This document shows, piece by piece, positions 1 through 7,008 of a DNA stretch of 12,335 nucleotides. The DNA is taken from the NCBI RefSeq assembly GCF_000227135.1, contig NC_018257.1, positions 936,674-949,008 of the forward strand. The letters are read 5' to 3'. Origin of the DNA: Leishmania donovani. Its lineage: Eukaryota; Euglenozoa; Kinetoplastea; Trypanosomatida; Trypanosomatidae. The translations under genes were made by a program, and so were the position numbers. The notes under the pieces were generated by a model. The model ran no database searches, was not told the origin of the DNA, and saw only the letters and a program-made list of their open reading frames with translations. How positions within the stretch are numbered: position 1 is the stretch's first letter; every line of letters starts with the position of its first letter.

Positions 1-229
1 CAAGCCCCACAAGCTTCTCGCTGCCCTTGAACGCCACAACAGACGGCGTCGTCCGGAAGCCCTCAGAGTTCTCCAGCACGCGCGCCTTGTCGCCGTCCAT
101 CGTCGCCACGCAGCTGTAGGTCGTGCCCAGGTCCACGCCAATCACGTCGCCCTGCACCTTCTGCGACTCGTGGCGCGCCAGGCGCGCAGCCGACGCCGCA
201 GCGCTTCCGCACACACGACGAGCGAACAT
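1..229 (-). CDS. mtHSP70: Mitochondrial HSP70 (mortalin/DnaK type), N-terminal part, runs off the window
   Basis: This is the first 76 codons of a mitochondrial HSP70, an ATP-driven chaperone of the mitochondrial matrix that acts in protein import, folding, Fe-S cluster assembly and, in trypanosomatids, kinetoplast maintenance. The start MFARRVCGSAAASAARLARH is Arg-, Ala- and Ser-rich with no acidic residue, as expected of a cleavable matrix-targeting presequence. It is followed by the actin-like ATPase fold start GDVIGVDLGTTYSC, with the phosphate-1 motif DLGTT at residues 33-37, then the conserved NSEGFRTTPSVVAF. The start at 229 is chosen because it begins the presequence and because the only AG after the upstream T-run lies just before it. 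The reading frame is intact to the window edge. The sequence matches my memory of Leishmania mtHSP70 closely. It is oriented like the other copy at 12003-12335, so the two belong to one gene family separated by unrelated genes. Confidence 0.96.
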   Translation of the reverse strand, partial: MFARRVCGSAAASAARLARHESQKVQGDVIGVDLGTTYSCVATMDGDKARVLENSEGFRTTPSVVAFKGSEKLVGL

Positions 230-232
230 GGG

Positions 233-279
233 CTTCAGAGAACGAGAGTGTGTCCGTTTGGGGGTAAAAAAAAAGGTAT
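233..279 (-). promoter_or_regulatory. Candidate spliced-leader acceptor for mtHSP70
   Basis: Read on the minus strand, a pyrimidine tract with nine T (plus 266-274) and a C5 run (260-264) is followed by CT-rich sequence. The first AG after it is the GAAG at 233-234. That would leave only 3 nt of gene-specific 5' UTR before the ATG at 229. The next AG upstream (302-303) has no good pyrimidine tract in front of it. Trypanosomatid genes are known to be matured by spliced-leader addition at such AGs; the exact site here is inferred. Confidence 0.5.
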
Positions 280-1271
280 GATGTGAGAGAGTATGTGAAG
301 TCTGGCTTCTTTGACAATTAGCGTTATCTTACGCGACGGCGTCGTCCACCACGCGAGAGGGGGCAAAGGGGTTCAGAGGTGTGCTGCTGACGTGGTCATG
401 GGGTATTCCAATGCCGACACGTAAAGCCGCGTGCGAAAGAAAAGGAGGGAGTGTAGGCGGAGAGCCGGCGTTGTGGGCGCGGGTGAGTCACCCCGTGTTT
501 GAAGAGGAAGAGAGAAAGGAGGGAGGGTTAAGGGTACATGAGCGAGTGTGTGTGGGTGTGTGTCATGAAGGGTGGTGGCGTTCGAGAGGGACAAAGGCGC
601 GCGCACGTGGAGGGAAGAGCAGAGGGAGTAGCAAAGAGGTGACAGTCGTGGCATGTAAGAGGGGTCCAGGAGGAGTAGCGGGCGGGCATGGTGGTGCATC
701 ACTGAAAGACGTCTATGAGGTACCTTCTCTCCGATCTCTGGCGCCGCTGCTAGCGGGGGAAGGGGAGCGGTAGAAAATCTCGCGTGCAGGAGCAGCAATG
801 GCACGCGTAAGCAAGCGTTTTTTTGTTGTTTCTGCTCGGTAGAAAAAAGCGATACCAGTTCACGTCACACGCTTCTCGCTCTCCCCCGTTTTCCGGATAC
901 CGGTCCACGTGGGCGACAGGTGCCTCACGCGGCAAAACTGCGGAGGTGTTGCTGCGACCGATGAAGCACCTCCACACACACACATACCGCCATGGCATGA
1001 AGAGATAACCATAAACAGCAATCAGAAGGGTGTGTGTGGGTTTGCTGAGAGGGTCCAGCTTCGCTGTTGCCGACGAAAAACCGGTTTCTCTTCCCCGTCC
1101 CCCGGACAGATTTGTAAGGTAAGCATGTCGGGGCGTCACCGTCTACAACCGAAAACCTCATCGAGCATCGCGTTAGGTGCCTTTTGTCCAGTCGCTGCTG
1201 CCGCAGCTGTGCCTCCGTGGAGAAGCACACTGGTCAACCGCAGCACAATGGAATCGCTGCAATCGTCGTTT
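280..1271. other. Intergenic spacer between decarboxylase relic and mtHSP70
   Basis: About 1 kb with no convincing gene on either strand. It is a mixture of purine-rich stretches on the plus strand (about 430-540 and 590-780), which read as pyrimidine-rich sequence on the transcribed strand, short GT- and CA-rich microsatellites (about 546-560 and 973-985), and ordinary GC-rich sequence. The pyrimidine-rich blocks are typical of Leishmania intergenic DNA that couples polyadenylation of the upstream message to trans-splicing of the downstream one. Open frames here are short, overlap on both strands and show only low-complexity composition. Confidence 0.6.
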
Positions 1272-2708
1272 TCACCTTCTCAGAGACTCGGCTGGGTTCT
1301 CCACGTCCTTCTCCGTCGACCCCGGGGTAGGCCAGGACTACACGCACGATGGGACGACCATCCGGGTTGCGATGCAAAATCATGGCACGACGCTCCTCCT
1401 CGGCCAGTTTAAGCAGGGCGTAGTCGCGCCTGTTTGCCGCATCATCTTCGGCGATCCGGAAGCAGGCGAGTCCGAGCATGGGAACAACAGGGAACTCAAC
1501 AAGGTCGCCAAGGCAAGCAGCCGTCACGTCGTGCAAGTGCGTGGCGAGAGCGCAGTGACGGGCAGATCATGGCCTGAACCCCCTCTAGCCCCATATACGG
1601 CAAAGTTGTGTACACTCTCAAGGCGCGAAAGAGACGGCCCATGCCAAGCTGGCATTCCTTGAAATTCATCACCGCGTCGGCGGCCGTGCACTTGGTTGCG
1701 AGGTAGACGCCGGTGGCGTTCAGCGGCGCGACAATGTGCTTGCGCTCGCAGAGGAAGAAAAAAAAGCGTTCATCATCCGAGAGCACCACTTTAGGCCGTT
1801 CACGAAGACAGAGTCGGCGTGCTGGAACACGGGCAGCAGCGGCGCACGCATCTCAATGCACACCGCAGTGGCCCCAGCATAGGCGGCGCTGAGGTTCAGC
1901 CAGATGGAGTAGTCCTGGCAAACCTTGGCGATGCCCTCAAAGTCATCCGTGGCGCAGGCGTCCGTAGTGCCTCAGTTTATGGACACCATGATTGGAATAA
2001 AGCCCGTCGCCACGTCCGCCTCCACGGCTGCGCGAAGATCGTCGCCGTGCATCGGGCAGTCACCACCTGCCTCACGCCGGGTCGTTATTGTGCGCACGTG
2101 CCACAAAAGCAGCATTCGCGTCGCCTTCTCCACGCAGAAGTGCACGCGATCGCTAGGGTGGCAGGCGAGCTTGCTCGATAGCCGTTTCTTCGCTGGTCGC
2201 GAATTTTCCCAGTGCGCGGCTCTCCGTCGCCAGAAGCGCCAGCACAGTCGCCTCCGAGGCCGTTGGCTGCAACACGCCGCCACCCGTGCTCCCCCACGAC
2301 GTGGCCTCCAGCATGTCAAACGCGCGAGCCAGCCAATCCGTCACAATGCTCTCGAGCTCGGTTGCCGCGGGGCTGGCCATCCAGTTGAAGCAGGGCTGGC
2401 TGAGCCCACTAGCTATGATGTTGCCGAGAAGCGCCGCTGGCGACAGCTGGGCCGGGAACCGCGCTTACAAGTCGGGGTGTTGCCAGTGGGTCATGCCAGG
2501 GACGATGTGAGTCAGAATATAGTCGAGGATGCCGGCAAAGTCTGGCGACGACGGCTGCGGGGCCGTCTTGTCGCTGATGCACTTCTTCAGATGCACAGGC
2601 TGCACTCCAGGCGAGACCGGCATTTCGCGGTTCTTGAGCAAGCGGTGGTAATCGGCAATAAAGTCGATCGCATGATGCCCCTTGGCGCGGGGCTCCCTCC
2701 CAGTCCAT
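1272..2708 (-). pseudogene. Aromatic L-amino-acid (tyrosine/dopa-type) decarboxylase pseudogene
   Basis: Six-frame reading recovers almost a whole group II PLP-dependent decarboxylase, broken across frames. Pieces in order: MDWE at 2708; HHAIDFIADYHRLL to MTHWQHPDL; stop TAA at 2465-2467 where an aromatic residue is expected; ARFPAQLSPAALLGN and FNWMASPAATELESIVTDW with GGGVLQPTASEAT; a frame change near 2175; SDRVHFCVEKATR to GFIPIMVSIN; stop TGA at 1972-1974; GTTDACATDDFEGIAKVCQD, LSAAYAGATAVCIEMRAPLL and HADSVFVNGLKW; a frame change at the A8 run 1758-1765; LCERKHIVAPLNATGVYLAT and FKECQLGMGRLFRALRVYTT; a frame change near 1570; LVEFPVVPMLGLACFR; and a probable change near 1325 into a C-terminus ending at 1272. 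A further frame change lies near 2690. The span equals 479 codons, close to the usual 480. The Schiff-base lysine codon survives (1789-1791), but the PLP-pyridine Asp of HVDAAYAG reads Ser (1888-1890). No function is expected. An alternative in-frame ATG lies at 2750. Confidence 0.92.
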
Positions 2709-2755
2709 CGTCTCTGGTATGGGAGGAAGTGGCGGGCACGTCGGTCGCATTGGTG

Positions 2756-2850
2756 CTGTGGGTGTGCGTCTCGTAAGGGGGTAGGCAAGGAAGGCAAAAA
2801 GTAAAGCAGCGAGAGGGGTGGAGGAGAGACTGAAAGAGATGAGCAGGGGC
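2756..2850 (-). promoter_or_regulatory. Remnant trans-splice acceptor region upstream of the decarboxylase relic
   Basis: On the minus strand a long pyrimidine-rich stretch (plus about 2772-2850, including C- and T-rich blocks) precedes AG dinucleotides at 2770-2771 and 2756-2757. The second is in a good CACAG context, about 50 nt before the MDWE start. It therefore looks as if the relic still keeps the site where its message would be capped by the spliced leader. Whether it is used cannot be told from sequence. Confidence 0.4.
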
Positions 2851-4014
2851 AGCGGTGGCTCCTGGTGTGCCGCGAATGTTTTCAAGCCGGTCAGCGATTT
2901 TGGGGGTGGGGGAAGAGGAGGGAAGGGCCTGTGGCCGGTCAAACAAGCGCGTGTGTCAGTGTGTGGAAATCAGGGCAAAGCCATCAGAGAGAGAGAGCAA
3001 GACCGCATTTTGCGGAGGTCATCCTATAATTGTTGCTCGTGATGTCTTTTGGCTCGAAACGCGACAGCGCACACCACAAGAGAATGCCCGCCAGGCGGTA
3101 TTAGCAAAACCCGAGAAAAGTAGAAAGAGACGAAGCGCACAAGCGTACACAAGAAAGCAGGAAAGGAAAAAAAAAGAAAAGAAGTGCCGATAACGGCGCA
3201 GTTGTCAAAGGCAGGAAGAAGAGGAGAGCCACGCAAGAGGAGAGAGGGACGGGGAAATTGCAGAAGGTGTTGGTGAAGGCGCCGTCGCCATGAGGATTTT
3301 GACAGCACACTGGTTTAGCATAGGCGAGGAGGATGACAACTCCGTCACCGAAGCGTTCTTCGAGGTGCCTCACCGAGCCCAGTGAAGAAGGCGATCTCGT
3401 GGAGGCGGCAGCCGAACAGCAAAGTATCCGTCTGTGACGCGAAGCGCTTCCGTCCTCCTCCCCTCGAGATAGTCCACGGGAGAGGCGGGGGGTGCGAGAG
3501 AGACAGGCGGTGCAGCTCTGCTGCCCATCATCTCCTGCGCACGCGCAGCGGGGTCGCTCACTCACTGCGAAGTTCTTGGTTGCCGCCTTCTGTAAGCGTT
3601 GGTCATCTAAAACTGTACGCGCCCATGAAACGCGGCTCGCGCGGAGCGCAAAATGCTGCTGCGGAGTCTAAAGAGGTCCTCACGATACGCTCCGCGTAAT
3701 GGACAGAAGAATCTAGACAGAGAAGAAAGCAGTCTTCGTCACCCGTGTGCTCACACGCATCAGAGCAGCGGTCTCTGTCACCGCGCAGCCACGGCAGTCC
3801 TTGAAGCAGACACACGAACAGCAGTCCCGGATGCGTGAAAAGGGGGGAGGGATGGAGACAAGCCATAACTAAGCGTCATACCGGATGGCGCCTCTCGTAG
3901 ACCAAGTTGCTCTCCCCACACCACCCCAACTTAGCGCTACGTTACACTGTCTATGCTCCGGCTACCTACTCTGGAAACGGCCGTTCCGTCTTGTCTGCTC
4001 CTCGTGCCGCGACC
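2851..4014. other. Intergenic spacer between WD40 gene and decarboxylase relic
   Basis: About 1.2 kb without a supportable gene. The part at 2990-3250 is strongly purine-rich on the plus strand, hence a long pyrimidine tract on the transcribed strand with few AGs. The part at 3260-3600 is less repetitive and GC-balanced. On the minus strand it gives short peptide-like stretches in two frames (for example FGDGVVILLAYAKPV and VTDGYFAVRLPPPRD), which could be an eroded gene remnant, but I recognise no family. The segment at 3700-4014 is the likely 3' UTR of the WD40 gene. Confidence 0.55.
2902..2927 (+). other. Potential G-quadruplex motif
   Basis: The plus strand carries G5-T-G5-(7 nt)-G3-AA-G3, which fits the usual four-run pattern with loops of 1, 7 and 2 nt. 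It lies on the non-coding (template) strand in the spacer upstream of the decarboxylase relic. Folding in vivo is not shown by sequence. Confidence 0.5.
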
Positions 4015-5064
4015 TCAAGCAGGTATGGCTACCACCTGCGACGTAGCATTCTTTGGAGAGCAAAACGACATCCAAGCCGTCCCCTGCGCCAATGCCACCG
4101 CGGTTACCTCGGTACCCGAAAACGCCGCCGAGGCGGCGGCAGTGTCGACGGGCACATCGAGCGTGCCTGCACGGCCGCTCGGCCTCGAAAGCCGTAGTAG
4201 CGTCTCCGCAGACCAGTAGACCGTCGGATCCGGCACGTCTGCTGTATCGATCAGGGCAAGGCGGCCCGCCAAGTCTCCCGCAGCGATGCGGCCGTTGTCA
4301 ATCGCAACACAACGCACTGGCGAACGCCTGTTGCTCATGCCAAATGCCTGCTCCCGCTGAGGGCCCTCGGCGCAGCGCAGGGTGAAGACTCGACCCCCAA
4401 CAGTGCCGACACAGACCTCTGATGTGTCGCGTGCGACCGCGAGGCAAGTGATCTGATCTGGTAGCGAGAGCACCGAGCTGGGAGAGCTTCGATAACGCGT
4501 GTCGTAGAGCAACACCTTGCCATCGTAGTTGGCCACAATAAAGGTGTGCAGCTGCAGCGGCACCGCAGCGACGGCACGCCCAGCGGCGGGGTTCGCCAAA
4601 CTCATGCGCAGCTGCGAACGCTCCACGTCAACGATTGCAGCCCCTTGCTCGGTGCACGTCAGTAGGCAGTTTGGCTGGGCTGGAATTTCAGAGAGAGAAC
4701 GAATCGGAAACGAGTCAGGGGTTGCGTAGCACGACGTCAACGCACGTGATCGGCGCGACACGACAGTCACACTGCCACAAGACGATCCCACAGCGAAGAG
4801 TTGACCTGCATTGAAGAAGCATGAGGACATCAGCGGCTCCTCGCCGATCGAGTGATAGGGGTAGCTCTCCACGTTACTGGCCGACAGCCCTGCGGCGAGG
4901 TTGGCACCGTAGAAGCTGTCGTCGAGGTTGAAGACGTGCGTCCCGTTGAGAATGGTGGTGACGAGGCATGACGACGTGGTGCAGTCGTAGCGGATCGACG
5001 ACACCATGCCCACCACCTCCAGCCGGCACGCTGTCTTGGTCGGGGGCTCGTATGCGTTTCCCAT
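4015..5064 (-). CDS. WD40-like beta-propeller protein, function unknown
   Basis: A 349-residue protein without signal peptide or membrane segment. It shows repeated four-strand blade patterns typical of degenerate WD40 propellers. Examples are CLVTTILNGTHVFNLDD near residue 35, LFAVGSSCGSVTVVSRRSR, a clear blade FIVANYDGKVLLYDTR whose Asp is residue 188, EVCVGTVGGRVFTLRC, and RIAAGDLAGRLALIDT. Canonical WD dipeptides are missing, so only the propeller fold, not the subfamily, can be proposed; the length fits a single seven-blade ring. Such proteins usually act as scaffolds for protein complexes. The frame stays open upstream to 5622, but that part includes a CA repeat and polypyrimidine DNA. 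ATG 5064 is preferred because it directly follows a good acceptor AG at 5075-5076. The stop is TGA at 4015-4017. A Bub3/Rae1-like identity was considered but is not supported by specific motifs. Confidence 0.85.
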   Translation of the reverse strand: MGNAYEPPTKTACRLEVVGMVSSIRYDCTTSSCLVTTILNGTHVFNLDDSFYGANLAAGLSASNVESYPYHSIGEEPLMSSCFFNAGQLFAVGSSCGSVTVVSRRSRALTSCYATPDSFPIRSLSEIPAQPNCLLTCTEQGAAIVDVERSQLRMSLANPAAGRAVAAVPLQLHTFIVANYDGKVLLYDTRYRSSPSSVLSLPDQITCLAVARDTSEVCVGTVGGRVFTLRCAEGPQREQAFGMSNRRSPVRCVAIDNGRIAAGDLAGRLALIDTADVPDPTVYWSAETLLRLSRPSGRAGTLDVPVDTAAASAAFSGTEVTAVALAQGTAWMSFCSPKNATSQVVAIPA

Positions 5065-5074
5065 GGTAGGTGCG

Positions 5075-5135
5075 CTGAGGAATTCATGAAGAGAGCATGG
5101 GCAACAAGCAAAGCAAGAAAGGAAGAAGACGACGA
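5075..5135 (-). promoter_or_regulatory. Spliced-leader acceptor of the WD40 gene
   Basis: On the minus strand a pyrimidine tract (plus about 5103-5135) is followed, with no intervening AG, by CCTCAG. The AG at 5075-5076 gives a 10-nt 5' UTR before ATG 5064. An ATG inside the stretch near 5087 lies upstream of the AG and so would be removed. This site decides the start choice for the gene and argues against the long N-terminal extension. Confidence 0.65.
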
Positions 5136-5584
5136 TGCAACGAGAGAACAGAGCAACTGCGACGGTGTGCAAGGTCGATTCATCGGGAGAGGAATCCGCA
5201 AGTGCTTGCCCAAGGCTTCGAAGGAGTGGCAGGCAGTCTCTCCGTTGCGTGTTCGACCGCTGACTGAAAGAGCTCGTTCCGCTTCGCCCGAGTGCCTTCA
5301 TTTTTTTTTCGCTTTTCGTTCTTTTTTTTTTTGGAAGATGAGCCACCTCTCTCTCCTTGTATCTGTCGTAGGCGCTGCGCGAGTCCATAACCGTTTCCTC
5401 GCGCTTGCCTGTGAGCAAGGGCAACACAACAGAGTCTTGCCGCCGACGTCGACACACACACACACACACACACACACGCCGACAGGCACACATAGAGGTC
5501 TGTGCGCAACGGCTCATCATCGCAACATTCTCCTGTTTTGCATCTTGTGGGAAAATGAAGGGAAATTGCGTATTCTGCGCTGGG
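5136..5584. other. Intergenic spacer between the membrane-protein gene and the WD40 gene
   Basis: About 450 bp with no gene. It contains two T-runs on the plus strand (5301-5309 and 5322-5332), which are A-runs in the transcript, and a perfect AC repeat at 5452-5477. Most of it should be 3' UTR of the membrane-protein message. An apparent open frame across it in phase with the WD40 gene is due to low-complexity sequence. Confidence 0.6.
5452..5477 (+). repeat. Perfect (AC)13 microsatellite
   Basis: Thirteen uninterrupted AC units on the plus strand, (GT)13 in the transcript. Dinucleotide CA/GT arrays are common in Leishmania spacers and vary in length between strains. Confidence 0.97.
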
Positions 5585-6193
5585 CTAGGAAGCGTGCTGC
5601 CGCTCATCGCGGCGCTGAGCACGCAGCTTCATGTACTTGAACGGGTAAAGGACGACCCCGACGGCCATGCCGAGACCAACGGCGGCTGGTACATGAACAG
5701 GGCCAAACGCGACGAAGCACTTGGCGTTTAGTCGCACAAACTCGCGGCGGCGAAGCTTCCACGTCGGCTCATTCACGATCGCCCACAGACCCGGATAGAA
5801 CAGGTGCGAGACAAAAAGGCAGCTCACGGCAGGGATCTCGGCGGTGACCGGGCCGAGGTACGGCACGAAGCCCTCCTTGGCTCTGGGGTTCGGGATAAAC
5901 GGCTCGACCAGTACCCAGTACGCTGCGGTGCTTGCGAGGAAGTTTACATAGAAGAAGTCGCTCATCATTCGAGGAATGATGGACTTCTTGTTCTCCTGCG
6001 TCTGCGACAGCTTGAGCAGCGGCGACATCGGGGCAGCGGCACAGAGCGGTGTGGCGAAGAGGACGCCGCACAGCACCGTGCGAATGACACGGCGGTACGT
6101 CGCGTACTCGCCGAACGCATCCCCGCGCGCGTCCCCGCTAGTCTGCGTAGTCGTGCACCGCGACGCTGCGGAAGGATATGGAATGTAGGACAT
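5585..6193 (-). CDS. Small multi-pass membrane protein, function unknown
   Basis: A 202-residue protein with four probable membrane segments: about residues 36-56 (VIRTVLCGVLFATPLCAAA), 79-100 (FYVNFLASTAAYWVLVEPFI), 118-140 (EIPAVSCLFVSHLFYPGLWA) and 158-183 (VHVPAAVGLGMAVGVVLYPF). A basic loop WKLRRREFVRLNAK lies before the last span, and a strongly basic tail KYMKLRAQRRDERQ follows it. The N-terminus is Ser/Thr-rich and polar with few acidic residues, so an organelle (mitochondrial or other) membrane is possible but not shown. I recognise no family. The start at 6193 is chosen because it is the first ATG after the strongest acceptor AG at 6279-6280; the frame is open upstream to 6406 only through the pyrimidine tract. 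The stop is TGA. The gene is co-directional with the AFG2 gene upstream and the WD40 gene downstream. Confidence 0.85.
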   Translation of the reverse strand: MSYIPYPSAASRCTTTQTSGDARGDAFGEYATYRRVIRTVLCGVLFATPLCAAAPMSPLLKLSQTQENKKSIIPRMMSDFFYVNFLASTAAYWVLVEPFIPNPRAKEGFVPYLGPVTAEIPAVSCLFVSHLFYPGLWAIVNEPTWKLRRREFVRLNAKCFVAFGPVHVPAAVGLGMAVGVVLYPFKYMKLRAQRRDERQHAS

Positions 6194-6278
6194 TCCTCTC
6201 CAGTCCCCTCCGTGTGAGCGTGTCAAGCGGGAAGAGAAAGGATCAGGTACAACACCAAAAAGCGTGGCCAGAGGTGGT

Positions 6279-6382
6279 CTGACCGCACAAGACGTCGTGC
6301 CGAAGCAGAGACGACGGCGAAGGCGAAGACAAGAGCAAACGGCGCATTCAAAGAATGGCGGGAAGGAAGAGGATGAAGCAAA
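6279..6382 (-). promoter_or_regulatory. Spliced-leader acceptor of the membrane-protein gene
   Basis: On the minus strand about 90 nt are dominated by C and T (plus 6285-6382) and end in GGTCAG, with the AG at 6279-6280. This gives an 85-nt 5' UTR in which the first ATG is exactly that at 6193. A second AG at 6208-6209 would leave 14 nt and the same start. Confidence 0.6.
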
Positions 6383-7008
6383 GATGTCGGTATGTCCGAG
6401 GCACACCTGAACGCACTACCACCACCGCCGCCGCCACCCCTCCTCCCTCAGTAGCCATTGCAAGACTCTGCCCTCCCCCCTCCATCGTGCCGCCCACGCG
6501 CTCGCCAGACAGCGCTACGGCGCAGCAGTCGTGAAGGGGGTTGATACGTGGAGGAGGTAGGGCACACACCCCGCCGTGTGCCGGCACCTTCTCTACCCTC
6601 TCCTGCGTAGTTCAACTGCATTGTCAGTGCCACCTTCGCCGCGCAACATTTGCTGCTTCAGACGTGCAAAAACGTAAAGCCAACACGCTCACGTAGGGAT
6701 GCCCACAAAGGAGAAGCGGGCAGTATGCGGCAGCCGTTGTTATGGCGCTAGTGCAGTTTACGGGAGTTCCTCATGGCTCCTTATTAGGGCTGCCTCGTGC
6801 TTGGCAGCTGTTACGCGCAACTGTGACGTTATAAAGGAGAAACAAGCAAACACGCGGACGGCGGTGCGAAAACAGGAGCGCACCTCTCCCCATATCCGCA
6901 TCCTAACTTAGAGGCCGCGCGCCTCGATCCGCGCGCACCACGGCCGCTGCCAGACCAAATGAGAGAGATGGCGAACGCACGCGCGGCCCATGAGGACGGA
7001 GCTCACGA
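6383..7008. other. Intergenic spacer between AFG2-like gene and membrane-protein gene
   Basis: About 625 bp without a supportable gene. A run of CCG/CCA triplets on the plus strand at 6416-6440 and C-rich blocks at 6470-6485 stand out. The stretch at 6540-6700 is GC-rich and non-repetitive, and could hide a decayed retroposon, but I cannot identify one. The part nearest 7008 is expected to be AFG2 3' UTR. Confidence 0.55.

Noticed and set aside
381..1139. Several open frames of 100-167 codons on both strands in the left spacer
   Set aside because: They overlap one another on both strands, and reflect purine/pyrimidine-biased, stop-poor DNA; no conserved motif was seen.
1925..2776. A 283-codon open frame on the plus strand
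   Set aside because: It lies antisense across the decarboxylase relic, whose minus-strand protein similarity explains the sequence. The plus-strand peptide is Arg/His/Ala-rich with no family features.
5065..5622. N-terminal extension of the WD40 protein to a start at 5622
   Set aside because: The extension translates a GT microsatellite, A-runs and the polypyrimidine splice signal, and lies upstream of a good acceptor AG at 5075-5076.
6194..6406. N-terminal extension of the membrane protein to 6406
   Set aside because: It is mostly the translated pyrimidine tract ahead of the acceptor at 6279-6280, and the first ATG in the resulting mRNA is 6193.
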